Shown in pieces: positions 7,315 to 15,735 of a DNA stretch of 64,000 bases. Numbering within the stretch: position 1 is the stretch's first letter; each line of letters starts with the position of its first letter. Made by a program: the position numbers and the translations under genes. The DNA lies in NCBI GenBank assembly GCA_902478785.1, contig CABSMJ010000012.1, positions 14,637 through 78,636 on the forward strand. The letters are read 5' to 3'. The notes under the pieces are model-generated. The model saw only the letters and a list, made by a program, of their open reading frames with translations. It made no database searches and had not been told where the DNA came from. The stretch comes from an uncultured Oscillospiraceae bacterium. Its GTDB lineage: Bacteria > Bacillota > Clostridia > Oscillospirales > Oscillospiraceae.

Positions 7315-8001
7315 ATGAAAATCGGACTGCAATTTGCCATGCCCGTGGAGCTCCACGCTCTGCCGGGCGCCCGGGAGCTGGAGCCCTTTGAGATCGTCTC
7401 CGGCGTTCCCTTTTTCGAGATCGAACCGGGTCTCATCGCCTGTGCCGGCGGCATCAGCAAGGTCAACGCCGCCATGGCCGCGGAGATCTTGTGCCTGAAA
7501 TACGGCGTGGATCTGATCCTCAACGCCGGTGTGGCCGGCTGCTGCACGGATCTGCCCCTGGGGACACTGGTGGTGGCCTCGGACCTGGTCCAGCACGATG
7601 TGGACACCACCGCTGTGGGGGACCCCATCGGACTGGTCTCCACCGTCAATCAGGTGTCCTTCCCCACCTGGAAGCCGGAGCGGTGTGTGGAGCTGCTCCG
7701 GGCGCAGGGCTTTGACGCCGTCACCGGGCGGGTGGCCACCGGAGACTGGTTCGCCTCCCGGGGCCATCGGGCCGACTGGGTGGCCCAGACCTTCCAGCCC
7801 CTTCTGGTGGAGATGGAGGGCTGCGCCATCGCCCAGGTGTGCCAGCGCAACCAGGTGGCCTTCGTGGCCCTCAAGTCTGTCTCCGACCACCTGTTCTCGG
7901 AAAAACAGGCGGAGGAATACTTCGACTTCAGCCAGGCCCTGGAAAACCTGGGACAGGTGCTGCTGCCGCTGGCCCAGGCGCTGGGGAAGGAATCCCTCTG
8001 A
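7315..8001 (+). CDS. mtn: 5'-methylthioadenosine/S-adenosylhomocysteine nucleosidase family protein
   Basis: A 228-residue enzyme of the PNP/UDP phosphorylase fold. It begins MKIGLQFAMPVE, with the early Met-Pro-x-Glu element, and has CAGGISKVNAA, LNAGVAGC, the purine/ribose-binding EMEGCAIAQVC and KSVSDHL with the catalytic Asp. It cleaves adenine from methylthioadenosine and S-adenosylhomocysteine, giving S-ribosylhomocysteine, the LuxS substrate; luxS follows 52 bases downstream. The overall sequence is rather divergent, so a related nucleosidase specificity is possible, but the adjacency to luxS supports the assignment. Confidence 0.85.
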   Translation: MKIGLQFAMPVELHALPGARELEPFEIVSGVPFFEIEPGLIACAGGISKVNAAMAAEILCLKYGVDLILNAGVAGCCTDLPLGTLVVASDLVQHDVDTTAVGDPIGLVSTVNQVSFPTWKPERCVELLRAQGFDAVTGRVATGDWFASRGHRADWVAQTFQPLLVEMEGCAIAQVCQRNQVAFVALKSVSDHLFSEKQAEEYFDFSQALENLGQVLLPLAQALGKESL

Positions 8002-8053
8002 GCCCCTGCGCCGGATTTCTCTCACTTTTACTTTTTAGGAGGTCATGGAACCA

Positions 8054-8512
8054 ATGGAACGAATCGCCAGCTTTACCGTAGATCACAACAAGCTCCAGCC
8101 GGGACTGTACCTGTCCCGTCGGGACGGGGATGTGACCACCTTTGACCTACGCTTCAAAAAGCCCAATACCGGAGATCTGCTCAGCAACGCCCAACTCCAC
8201 TCGGTGGAGCACCTGATTGCCACCTTTCTGCGCAACGCCCCTCAGAAGGAGGCTGTCATCTACTTTGGGCCCATGGGTTGCCAGACCGGCTTCTACTTTC
8301 TCTTTGACAGCCGCCTGCTCACTGATACCCAGGCCATCGAGCTGCTTCAGGAGGTGTTTGCCCAGGCCGGTGTCTACCAGGGTGAGATGCCCGGCAAATC
8401 CCCCAAGGAATGCGGAAACTATGCCAATCTGGACGTGGAGCTGGGCCGGGAGGCCTGCCAGTGGTATGCCCAGCTGATTGCCCACTGGACCGAGGCCCAG
8501 CTGGCTTACTAA
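8054..8512 (+). CDS. luxS: S-ribosylhomocysteine lyase (AI-2 synthesis)
   Basis: A 152-residue LuxS converting S-ribosylhomocysteine to homocysteine and DPD, the precursor of autoinducer-2. The metal ligands HSVEH and the CGNY cysteine are present, as is the catalytic Cys in GPMGCQTGFYF. The family normally starts MExIASFTxDH, so ATG 8054 is taken. ATG 8045, three codons upstream, is only two bases from AGGAGG, whereas 8054 is 11 bases away. With metK and mtn this completes the activated methyl cycle within 8.5 kb, although metK is transcribed separately. Confidence 0.97.
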   Translation: MERIASFTVDHNKLQPGLYLSRRDGDVTTFDLRFKKPNTGDLLSNAQLHSVEHLIATFLRNAPQKEAVIYFGPMGCQTGFYFLFDSRLLTDTQAIELLQEVFAQAGVYQGEMPGKSPKECGNYANLDVELGREACQWYAQLIAHWTEAQLAY

Positions 8513-8531
8513 TGCAAAAGGAGGCTCGGCC

Positions 8532-9140
8532 ATGGACAGCGAAAAGGTCCGGCTTTACACCCGGCAAAACGACAAGACGCTGCTGATGCTCCAGCAGGAG
8601 GGCCGCATCATCAACCAACGCATCTACGTCCAGATGCATTTTGGGGACATGGCCCAACACTATCTGGACTGCTACGACTGGTTTGCACGGCAGGCCGCCC
8701 GGCTGGTTCCTCCTCCGGAGGGTGCGGGGCTGTCCATCTGGTGCGCCACCAAGGCGGAGCTGTGCCTGCCGCCTATTGAGGGCACGGTTGTCTATATTCT
8801 GGAAAAGCCCCGGGACCAAGTGGTCTTTTTCGACGAGGCCCGGTGGGACTTCGTGCTCAACCACCGCTATCTTCCCCTGGACGACGCCGACGACGACGCC
8901 TACCGCAAGCATTTGCGGAACATCGGCGTGGCCAACGCCTATGAGTTCTTCACCGGCCGCTACGCCGGAAAGTACCCGGAGGAGACCCGGCGGATCCTGG
9001 AGAGCTGGCAGCGGGTCTTCGACACTCCCAGCTCCAACGCCTACTCCATCTGTGGCAACATCTGGGACATTCGGAAAGAGGAGATCCTGGCTATCGTCCG
9101 CCCGGGTGAGAGCGTTCTGGAGACCAACAAACAGCTCTAA
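8532..9140 (+). CDS. DUF3841 domain protein
   Basis: A protein of 202 residues matching DUF3841: RLYTRQNDKTL at the N-terminus, the central YDWFARQA, the IWCATKAE segment and WDFVLNHRYLP later on. AAGGAGG lies seven bases before ATG 8532; the longer frame starting inside luxS is rejected. No catalytic function is established for this family. It follows luxS by 19 bases and precedes a terminator, so it is the last gene of the mtn-luxS unit. Confidence 0.85.
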   Translation: MDSEKVRLYTRQNDKTLLMLQQEGRIINQRIYVQMHFGDMAQHYLDCYDWFARQAARLVPPPEGAGLSIWCATKAELCLPPIEGTVVYILEKPRDQVVFFDEARWDFVLNHRYLPLDDADDDAYRKHLRNIGVANAYEFFTGRYAGKYPEETRRILESWQRVFDTPSSNAYSICGNIWDIRKEEILAIVRPGESVLETNKQL

Positions 9141-9181
9141 GCCCCTCCCCGCTTCGAACAATCACTTTCCAAAAACAGAGG

Positions 9182-9211
9182 CAGCCGCCCTTTCAGGGCG
9201 GCTGTCTTTTT
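9182..9211 (+). terminator. Terminator after the DUF3841 gene
   Basis: CAGCCGCCCT / AGGGCGGCTG followed by TCTTTTTA. Confidence 0.9.
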
Positions 9212-9260
9212 ATGGATCGATGGGGAAAGGATACGCCGCAGGGCAGCCCTACCGCACATT

Positions 9261-9881
9261 TCATGCGTTCAGACAATCCTGCAATTCATTGACCAGTCGG
9301 CACAGGTGGAATCCGTCACACACAGCGTGATGCACCTGCACCGCCAGTGGCATCAGGACCTGGCCGTTTTCCTCATAGAAACGGCCCATGGTGAAAATGG
9401 GAGGCAAATAGTCGTAGCCCTTTTGCAGGTTCAGATGAAAGCCTTCAAAGCTGGCCCAGGGCAGCATGGATACCGGAAAGGTATTCTCAGGGGTATCGGG
9501 ACGGGACAGGAGCCCCGGCTGGTCTCCCCAGCGCTTCAGATCCCTCTCGTAAGCCGCGCAAAACGCCTCACAGTTAGGGGTATAGGCAGTCCACAGGCTG
9601 GAAAAAGTCTCTGTCTCTTTGTGGAAAATCGTATAGCAGGGATGGACCAGATCGTAAAATCCCACCTCTCCTTCCAGGCAGGCCATACGAAACTCCCGGT
9701 GCCGGTTCACCACTGTGGATATATGGTATAGCATAGCGGGATACAGTTTTTTGCCGCTGCGCCGAAGTTTGGTTATATCCAGCTTGAACACTGCGCTGTA
9801 TGTACAGGGTACCTGGTCAAAATAATGATCGAAATATTCTTTTCGGGACCAGGTCTCCCTGTTGATTTTGGTAAAGGTCAC
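9261..9881 (-). CDS. cat: Chloramphenicol acetyltransferase
   Basis: A 206-residue CAT-family enzyme, which inactivates chloramphenicol by acetyl-CoA-dependent O-acetylation as a trimer. The catalytic motif HHAVCDGFH lies near the C-terminus and the N-terminus has SRKEYFDHYF, typical of type A enzymes. GTG at 9881 follows GGAGAGG; the open frame extends to 10037 but without a site. Length is slightly short of the usual 213-220 residues. No mobile element, integrase or resistance neighbour is near, so this may be a resident chromosomal copy. Substrate range cannot be inferred from sequence alone. Confidence 0.9.
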   Translation of the reverse strand: MTFTKINRETWSRKEYFDHYFDQVPCTYSAVFKLDITKLRRSGKKLYPAMLYHISTVVNRHREFRMACLEGEVGFYDLVHPCYTIFHKETETFSSLWTAYTPNCEAFCAAYERDLKRWGDQPGLLSRPDTPENTFPVSMLPWASFEGFHLNLQKGYDYLPPIFTMGRFYEENGQVLMPLAVQVHHAVCDGFHLCRLVNELQDCLNA

Positions 9882-10171
9882 TGTTATCCTCTCCTTTCCT
9901 GTGCAGCTCCCCTGCAGCCCAATGAAACAGCCTGAACGAGAGCTGGAGAATACCCTGAAACAGTTTACTCCTGCGGACAGGACTTGTCCACAGCCAGTTA
10001 ATCTGCCAGAGCGTATCTGCCGCTGATCACAAAGCAAAAATAACTGTCAAACAGCCTGCGCAACAGAGGATAGCGTGACATTTTCCCCCGGATATGGTAC
10101 CCTCAGGGACATGAAGGCAGAGGCCGGCTCCCTGGGGTACCGGCATTTACAAAGCAAAGGAGGCGGAAGGT
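9882..10171. other. Divergent intergenic region between cat and the XRE gene
   Basis: 290 bases with divergent genes on both sides. I see no attenuator peptide or stem that would mask the cat ribosome binding site, unlike the inducible cat genes. A weak promoter for the plus-strand gene (GTGACA, 17 bases, TACCCT after TGG) begins at 10075. Nothing else stands out. Confidence 0.4.
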
Positions 10172-11035
10172 ATGGCATCCGTGGGAAAACACATCCGCAA
10201 GCTGCGTCTCAGGCGGGGCCTCACCCAGGAGGAGCTGGCCCAGAGGCTCCACGTCACCCGGCAGGCAGTCTCCACCTGGGAGACCGGACGGTCCCAGCCG
10301 GACCTCACCACCCTGCAATCCATCGCTCAGGCCCTGGAGGGGGACATTCTGGAGCTGATCTACGGCGCGCCCCCGCCCCAGGAGGGGCGGAAGCTGCGGC
10401 GGCGCTGGATGCTGCTCACGGCGCTTTTGTGCGCCATGGTGGCGGCCGCGGCGCTCCTCCTCTTCCGTCTGGACGCCAACGGCACCTTGGGCACCTGGCG
10501 CTACGGGTTGGTCTACCAGTTCTGGAGCCAGAACTACGGCGTCTCCCAGGAGGCGCTGCCCGGGCAGTGGTCCCTGGAACTGGACCTGAGCGACCCGGAG
10601 AGCAGCCTGGGGAAGGTCCTCTATGAGGATGAGACCGGCTGCCGCATCACGGTGGAGCGGCTGGAGCAGCGCTCCGACGGCCGCTGGCTGGTGACCTTCC
10701 GGGCCCGAGGTTCTTACAGCCCCTCCGGCGGCACTCTGGTGTCCGGGTGCATGGAGCAACGGCTGGAAAAGGACCGCTACAGTGTGGAGACCACTTCCTC
10801 TTTGACTACCTCCATCGGGGATCTGATCTGCCCGGAGGGGGAGCGGTATCTCCAGACGTCCCTCTCGGAAAAGGACGGCAACACCTTCGGCTTCTATCTC
10901 TTCCCGGTGACACTGTATGACAGCGACGGCTTTCTCTACGCCGACGAGCTGGAGGACCAGGAGGACTGCGTCACCGTGACCGTCACCGGGCTCACCCGCC
11001 TGACCACCTGGCGGCAGGGCACCCTCTACCGGTAA
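10172..11035 (+). CDS. Membrane-anchored XRE-family transcriptional regulator
   Basis: 287 residues. Residues 4-60 form a Cro/CI-type helix-turn-helix (GKHIRKLRLRRGLTQEELA, then TRQAVSTWETGRSQPDL). One transmembrane helix follows at about 78-98 (LLTALLCAMVAAAALLLF), and about 190 residues probably face outside. AAAGGAGG precedes the ATG by eight bases. The layout suggests a sensor-type regulator that passes an external signal to DNA, but the outer domain is unrecognised and the targets are unknown. It stands alone, upstream of the rplU promoter. Confidence 0.8.
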   Translation: MASVGKHIRKLRLRRGLTQEELAQRLHVTRQAVSTWETGRSQPDLTTLQSIAQALEGDILELIYGAPPPQEGRKLRRRWMLLTALLCAMVAAAALLLFRLDANGTLGTWRYGLVYQFWSQNYGVSQEALPGQWSLELDLSDPESSLGKVLYEDETGCRITVERLEQRSDGRWLVTFRARGSYSPSGGTLVSGCMEQRLEKDRYSVETTSSLTTSIGDLICPEGERYLQTSLSEKDGNTFGFYLFPVTLYDSDGFLYADELEDQEDCVTVTVTGLTRLTTWRQGTLYR

Positions 11036-11083
11036 AAACGCCCTCTTTTTTGCGATTTTTCCCGATTTTTCTCCCAAAACCCA

Positions 11084-11112
11084 TTGACATTTCCAAATTT
11101 GCCTGTTATACT
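11084..11112 (+). promoter_or_regulatory. rplU promoter
   Basis: TTGACA, 17 bases, TATACT; a strong match placed 85 bases before rplU. Confidence 0.85.
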
Positions 11113-11197
11113 TGATGAGCCGCTTTGAATGGGTCAAAAGTGAGGCCATGCCTCCGCCCCCGACAGCGAGCCCGTAATGAAGGAGTTGAAACGTAAA
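11113..11197 (+). promoter_or_regulatory. rplU leader, possible L21 autoregulatory RNA
   Basis: The transcribed leader contains a GAGGC / GCCTC hairpin and a GACAGCGAGCCC segment before AAGGAG. L21 operons in Firmicutes often carry a structured leader here. Assignment to that family is by position only. Confidence 0.35.
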
Positions 11198-11509
11198 ATG
11201 TACGCAATCATCGAGACCGGCGGCAAGCAGTACAAGGTGACCGAGGGCGATACCCTGTTCATCGAGAAGCTGCCCGTGGAGGCCAACGACACTGTCAAGT
11301 TCGACAAGGTTCTGGCTGTGCTGGACGGCGAGAACACCAAGTTCGGTACTCCCGTGGTGGAGGGTGCCTCTGTGGAGGCCACCGTCGTCAAGAACGGCAA
11401 GGGCAAGAAGATCCGCATCTTCAAGTACAACGCCAAGAAGGGCTATCGGAAGCGTCAGGGCCATCGTCAGCCCTACACCAAGGTGACCATCGGCAAGATC
11501 GCTCTCTAA
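11198..11509 (+). CDS. rplU: 50S ribosomal protein L21
   Basis: A 103-residue L21, starting with the family signature MYAIIETGGKQYKV and ending with the conserved KKGYRKRQGHRQPYTK segment, which binds 23S rRNA. ATG 11198 is chosen by homology; AAGGAG is 12 bases upstream, and an in-frame ATG at 11177 overlaps the ribosome binding site. First gene of rplU-prp-rpmA, the standard Firmicutes order, with only four bases before prp. Confidence 0.98.
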   Translation: MYAIIETGGKQYKVTEGDTLFIEKLPVEANDTVKFDKVLAVLDGENTKFGTPVVEGASVEATVVKNGKGKKIRIFKYNAKKGYRKRQGHRQPYTKVTIGKIAL

Positions 11510-11513
11510 GTCT

Positions 11514-11843
11514 ATGACGACGATCACGTTCCATACGGAGGGGAGCCGCATCGTCGGCTTTGACTCCAAAGGACACAGCGGCTATGCTCCCGAGGGCACG
11601 GACATCGTCTGTGCCGCCGTGACCAGTGCCATCCGCGTGGTGGAGTGCACGGTCAACGATGTGATGGGCCTGGCCGCCGCCGTAAAGGTCAGTGAGCGGG
11701 ACGCCAAGATCTCTCTGCGTCTGCCCGGCGGACTTTCCGCCAGCGCCGAAAGCACCTGTCAGGCGCTTTTGACCGGGCTGATGCTGTATCTGTCCCAGCT
11801 TCACGACGAGTATCCGCAGCACATCGAGGTGCTGGAGGCGTGA
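11514..11843 (+). CDS. prp: Ribosomal-processing cysteine protease Prp
   Basis: A 109-residue YsxB/Prp-family protease that removes the N-terminal extension of ribosomal protein L27. The catalytic pair is visible as GHSGYA (His) and DIVCAAVT (Cys). It lies between rplU and rpmA, as in other Firmicutes whose L27 carries the extension, and the L27 encoded next retains the cleavage site. It starts four bases after rplU, so translation is probably coupled. Confidence 0.93.
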   Translation: MTTITFHTEGSRIVGFDSKGHSGYAPEGTDIVCAAVTSAIRVVECTVNDVMGLAAAVKVSERDAKISLRLPGGLSASAESTCQALLTGLMLYLSQLHDEYPQHIEVLEA

Positions 11844-11888
11844 GTCCTCCCTCCTCTCTCATCATCTTACAGAAAGGATGGTACTGTC

Positions 11889-12170
11889 ATGCTTCACATT
11901 GGCATTCAGTTCTTTGCCCATAAAAAAGGTATGGGCTCCACCAAGAACGGCCGTGATTCTGAGTCCAAGCGCCTGGGCCCCAAGCGTGCTGACGGCCAGT
12001 TTGTCAAGGCCGGCAACATCCTGGTCCGCCAGCGCGGCACCCACATCCACCCGGGTGTGAATGTCGGCATCGGCAGCGACGACACCCTGTTCGCCAAGGC
12101 GGACGGCGTGCTCCGCTTCGAGCGTCTGGGCAAGGACCGCAAGCAGGCTTCCGTTTACGAGGCCCAGTAA
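11889..12170 (+). CDS. rpmA: 50S ribosomal protein L27 with Prp-cleaved N-terminal extension
   Basis: 93 residues. The nine-residue extension MLHIGIQFF is followed by AHKKGMGSTKNGRDS, the mature L27 N-terminus that reaches the peptidyl transferase centre. Prp cleaves after the FF. The remainder (RRGTHIHPG-like segment, VLRFERLGKDRK) is typical L27. AGAAAGGATGG lies upstream of the ATG. It is the last gene of the operon, closed by a strong terminator. Confidence 0.97.
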   Translation: MLHIGIQFFAHKKGMGSTKNGRDSESKRLGPKRADGQFVKAGNILVRQRGTHIHPGVNVGIGSDDTLFAKADGVLRFERLGKDRKQASVYEAQ

Positions 12171-12188
12171 TTCGGCTGCTTTTCCAGG

Positions 12189-12220
12189 GACCCCGGCCAA
12201 ATCGGCCGGGGTCTTTTTTC
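12189..12220 (+). terminator. Terminator of rplU-prp-rpmA
   Basis: GACCCCGGCC / GGCCGGGGTC with a short AAAT-type loop, followed by TTTTTT. Confidence 0.93.
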
Positions 12221-12235
12221 GCCCCGGCCCACCGC

Positions 12236-12264
12236 TTGACGGGCCTTGCATTTTTCGATAGAAT
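12236..12264 (+). promoter_or_regulatory. obgE promoter
   Basis: TTGACG, 17 bases, TAGAAT, just after the rpmA terminator; obgE therefore has its own promoter. Confidence 0.75.
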
Positions 12265-12320
12265 AGGCCAAAACGGACAAGCTACTGATATCATTTTTTC
12301 AACGACGAAAGGGATGCTCT

Positions 12321-13601
12321 ATGGCAGCAGCATTTATTGACAAGGCCCGCATCACCGTGCGGGCGGGGAAGGGCGGCAACGGCGCCGTGGCCTTCCACCG
12401 GGAGAAATATGTGGCCGCCGGCGGCCCGGACGGCGGCGATGGCGGCGACGGCGGCAGCATCATTTTGCAGGTGGATGACAACCTGTCCACCCTGATGGAC
12501 TTCCGCTACAAGCGCAAATACGTGGCCGAAAACGGCGTGGACGGCCAGGGCCAGCGCAAGACCGGCAAGACCGGCCAGTCCCTGGTCATCAAGGTCCCCC
12601 GTGGCACCCTGGTCCGGGACGCCGAGACCGGCGAGATCATCCAGGATATGTCCGGAGACGAGCCCTTTGTCCTCTGCCGGGGCGGCAAGGGCGGCTGGGG
12701 CAACATGCACTTCGCCACCCCTACCCGGCAGGTGCCCCGCTTTGCCAAGGCCGGGCTGGAGGGCGAGAGCCACGACGTGATCCTGGAGCTCAAGCTCCTG
12801 GCGGACGTGGGACTGGTGGGCTTCCCCAATGTGGGCAAGTCCACTCTTCTGAGCGTGGTCTCCAAGGCCCAGCCCAAGATCGCCAACTATCACTTCACCA
12901 CCCTCTACCCCAACCTGGGCGTGGTATATGTGGACGAGGGCGTCAGCTTCGTACTGGCAGACATCCCCGGCATCATCGAGGGCGCCGCGGAGGGCGCCGG
13001 CCTGGGTCATGACTTCCTGCGCCACATCGACCGGTGCCGCCTGCTGGTCCATGTGGTGGACGTGTCCGGCAGCGAGGGCCGGGACCCGGTGGCGGATTTT
13101 GACGCCATCTGCGAGGAGCTCAAGGAGTACAGCGCGGACCTGGAAAACCGGCCCCAGATCGTGGCTGCCAACAAGGCCGACATCATGGCCGACCCGGAGC
13201 TGCTGGAAAAGTTGCGGGCCCATGTGGAGAACAAGGGCTATCCCCTGTACGTCATCTCCGCCGCCGCCCACCAGGGGGTGAAGGAGCTGATGAACGCCGT
13301 GGCCACCAAGCTTTCCACCCTGCCCCCGGTGCGGGTCTATGAGCCTGAGTATGTCAAGCGGCCCCCGGAGGTGGACACCTCCGCGCCTCTGGACATCCGC
13401 GTGGAGGACGGCACCTGGATCGTGGAGGGCCCCTGGCTCCAGCGGCTCATCGCCAACGTCAACTTCGGCGACTACGAGAGCCGCAACTGGTTCGACCGGA
13501 TGCTCCGGGAGTCGGGCCTGTTCCAGCGCATGGAGGAGATGGGCATTCAGGATGGCGACCTGGTGTCCATGTACGGTCTGGAATTCGAGTATCAGCGCTG
13601 A
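12321..13601 (+). CDS. obgE: GTPase ObgE/CgtA
   Basis: A 426-residue Obg GTPase, a ribosome-assembly and stress-response factor. The glycine-rich Obg fold is at residues 1-158 (AGKGGNGAVAFHREK). The G domain has GFPNVGKST (P-loop), DIPGIIEGA (switch II) and ANKAD (NKxD). The C-terminal OCT domain spans roughly residues 345-426 and ends WFDRMLRESGLFQRMEEMGI. A site ACGAAAGGGATG lies before the ATG. Placement right after rpmA is conserved in many bacteria. Confidence 0.97.
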   Translation: MAAAFIDKARITVRAGKGGNGAVAFHREKYVAAGGPDGGDGGDGGSIILQVDDNLSTLMDFRYKRKYVAENGVDGQGQRKTGKTGQSLVIKVPRGTLVRDAETGEIIQDMSGDEPFVLCRGGKGGWGNMHFATPTRQVPRFAKAGLEGESHDVILELKLLADVGLVGFPNVGKSTLLSVVSKAQPKIANYHFTTLYPNLGVVYVDEGVSFVLADIPGIIEGAAEGAGLGHDFLRHIDRCRLLVHVVDVSGSEGRDPVADFDAICEELKEYSADLENRPQIVAANKADIMADPELLEKLRAHVENKGYPLYVISAAAHQGVKELMNAVATKLSTLPPVRVYEPEYVKRPPEVDTSAPLDIRVEDGTWIVEGPWLQRLIANVNFGDYESRNWFDRMLRESGLFQRMEEMGIQDGDLVSMYGLEFEYQR

Positions 13602-13694
13602 TCCCTCCTGCTTTGCCCCGGAAAATCAGCCGGCAGACAGCGGCTGGCTGTCGTTTCCATGTCCGGGTATGCCGGAGAAATAAATACTGGCAGC

Positions 13695-13733
13695 AAAAAG
13701 CCCGTCCCCATAAGGGGACGGGCTTTGTTTTTA
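13695..13733. terminator. Shared terminator between obgE and the next, convergent gene
   Basis: AAAGCCCGTCCCC / GGGGACGGGCTTT with a four-base loop, A-run on the left and TTTGTTTTT on the right. Confidence 0.9.
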
Positions 13734-13755
13734 CTCTATGGACAGGAGACAGCCC

Positions 13756-14226
13756 TCAGTTGTCGGTGCGATTGCGCCACTCGGTCTGGTTGTCCAGCTC
13801 CCATTTGAGCTTCTTGTTCTCCTCCACCAGGTCGTCATAGTGACGGCTCTGGACATAGTATTTGACGAAGCCGAAGGTGGCCTCGTTGAACTCCTCCTCC
13901 GTGTAGCTGGGGAGCAGGGAGCCGCCCACGCGCTTAAGGCCCTGAACCGTGATGATGACCAGGCGGCGATTCTTCTCCGACAGCTGGAACACCTTCAACT
14001 GATCGGGGATCTCCAGCTTCAGATCATAGAGCTCGTTGACCCGCTCCAGCAGCTTCTTCTGCTCCGGCTTGGCAGAGACCACCACGCCATATTGGGCAAA
14101 CAGGTTCTTCAGATAGTCGGCAGAGACGTCTTCCCGGGTAATCGTTCCTTTGCCGATTCCGGAGAGCATGGTATTGGACAGGTTAAAACTGACATAAACT
14201 TCATTTCCTGTTTTGGGATAACTCAT
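13756..14226 (-). CDS. Hypothetical protein with C-terminal coiled coil
   Basis: 156 residues, start MSYPKTGNEVYVSFN with AAAGGAGG seven bases upstream. I do not recognise the family. The first 110 residues are mixed alpha/beta (for example RRLVIITVQGLKRVGG). The end, about residues 130-150 (LVEENKKLKWELDNQ), is a short heptad-like helix. There is no signal peptide or membrane segment, so it is probably cytoplasmic. It is a single gene with a possible promoter (TTGCAA, 17 bases, TACGGT) upstream. Confidence 0.7.
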   Translation of the reverse strand: MSYPKTGNEVYVSFNLSNTMLSGIGKGTITREDVSADYLKNLFAQYGVVVSAKPEQKKLLERVNELYDLKLEIPDQLKVFQLSEKNRRLVIITVQGLKRVGGSLLPSYTEEEFNEATFGFVKYYVQSRHYDDLVEENKKLKWELDNQTEWRNRTDN

Positions 14227-14374
14227 GCGAATGCCTCCTTTTCCATATGCGCTCTTGGTTGACTGGGGACTTCTTCTGAGACTACCGTAACACGATTTTT
14301 TTCAGATTGCAAGAGCAAAAGGGCCGGCAGACAAAAGCAAACGATTGCGCCTGTTACGTGACTTTTTCGTCCAG

Positions 14375-14424
14375 GAAATCCCAGGGGAAAGCCGGGGGAT
14401 TTCCCCGGTTTTTCGCCGGGATTT
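14375..14424 (-). terminator. Hairpin cluster after the Mbeg1-like gene
   Basis: Overlapping GC-rich stems CCGGGG / CCCCGG and CCCGG / CCGGG separated by A/T-rich loops, immediately after the stop. It is probably a terminator although no long T-run follows on the minus strand. Confidence 0.4.
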
Positions 14425-15591
14425 TCACTCCTGGCCGGAGGGTTTTTTTCCTTTGGCGGATCGCCTGCGTCCCTCCGCCAAATCCTCTCGGATGTCATCG
14501 GTCATAGCCAGGACCTGCGCTTTGCAAAGAAGGGCCACCACCTCTTTCAACGCCTGTCTTGTCTCTTTGTCCAGCCCGGCCATGGTCTTGAGCATGGCCG
14601 CGGCGGTTTTGAAGCTGTCCTCCGTCAGATCCTGAAGCGTCTGAGCACCGGTACAGGTCAGCACCTCGAACAGGGCCTGGGTAAAGCGGCGGCGCTGATC
14701 CGTGTCCAGACTGTCCACCCACTGCTTCAGCGCCGCATCGTTGCGGCGGATGGTGGGTGCGTCGGAGGGCAGATGCACAAAGCTCGGTCCCAGCACCTCC
14801 CAGGAAAAGCCGTCGTGCTGCAGCAGTCCCGCCTGGCTGCTTTTGACCACGGTATAGTCCTCCTCGTGCTCCATCAGCAGTCCCACCACCGAGAACTGGG
14901 GCACGATGGTGGTGATGCGGTCGGCGATGCGCTGGTGCTCCGGCCGGTCCAGGAAGGAGGTGCGGAAACCAGGCCCGTCATTGTTATACACCGCGGCGAT
15001 CCGCCTCTGGACCGCCGCCGGGCAGTGGACCGCGCTGTACACCGCCAGGTTGCCCCCCTTGGAGTGGCCGCCCAGGCGCAGCTTCTTCCGCCGGTACTGC
15101 CGGGCCACCGCCTCCACATACCGTTCCGCCTCCTGCTGGGCGGGCACCTGGTCCAGAAAGCTCATCTCAAAGTTCTCCCGCCAGCCGGCGATGGTGTCGT
15201 CGGTGCCCCGGAAGGAGAGATACAGGCTGCCGTCCCCCAGCTCCGCCGTCAAGGCCGCAAACTGCACAGAGGCCTCCGGGTCCAGGCGGTCCGCAAAGCA
15301 ATTGAGCCCCATATCCCGAAACCGGACGCTCTCTGCCATGGCCTCCAGCAGGTCCGGGATCTGGCGGGGCACCAGGACGCCCATGTGGATCTCCTCCCTG
15401 GGGTGGGCGGCAAAATAGCGCCGTGCCGCCTCCTGGAGGGGGACTGCGCTCCCCTCCCCCGGCGGCGGGACAATACCGCCAAAGTCCACAAAGGACAGCT
15501 CCGCCAATATGAGATTGTCCACCTCGTTGAAGGGGGCGGCGGCCAGGGACAAGTCCCCCCGCCACTGCAAATAGGTCAGCAGATCCGCCAT
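14425..15591 (-). CDS. Mbeg1-like (DUF2974) alpha/beta-hydrolase
   Basis: A 388-residue protein of the Mbeg1-like/DUF2974 family, lipase-fold proteins frequent in Clostridia. It begins MADLLTYLQWRGDLS and has PFNEVDNLILAELSFVDF, family hallmarks. The lipase-type elbow is GGHSKGGNLAVY (nucleophile Ser in GHSKG), after LSFRGTDDT, which resembles the oxyanion strand. The C-terminal 100 residues are helical. ATG 15591 is nine bases from GGAG; ATG 15597 would be only three. No signal peptide. The substrate is unknown. Confidence 0.85.
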   Translation of the reverse strand: MADLLTYLQWRGDLSLAAAPFNEVDNLILAELSFVDFGGIVPPPGEGSAVPLQEAARRYFAAHPREEIHMGVLVPRQIPDLLEAMAESVRFRDMGLNCFADRLDPEASVQFAALTAELGDGSLYLSFRGTDDTIAGWRENFEMSFLDQVPAQQEAERYVEAVARQYRRKKLRLGGHSKGGNLAVYSAVHCPAAVQRRIAAVYNNDGPGFRTSFLDRPEHQRIADRITTIVPQFSVVGLLMEHEEDYTVVKSSQAGLLQHDGFSWEVLGPSFVHLPSDAPTIRRNDAALKQWVDSLDTDQRRRFTQALFEVLTCTGAQTLQDLTEDSFKTAAAMLKTMAGLDKETRQALKEVVALLCKAQVLAMTDDIREDLAEGRRRSAKGKKPSGQE

Positions 15592-15735
15592 TGCCATGTG
15601 CTCCTTTTCCCATGGTTTTTCCCTATTATATGCCGCCGTGCTGCCTTTGAAAAGGTCTATTCGGGACGGGCTGTTCATATCATGCAGTGTGCGGCGCCTG
15701 AGCGTCCGCCTATCTCACGACCGAGGTGTACCGAT

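Noticed and set aside
9882..10037. Leader peptide or attenuator for cat
   Set aside because: No small frame with a ribosome binding site and no stem masking the cat site was seen.
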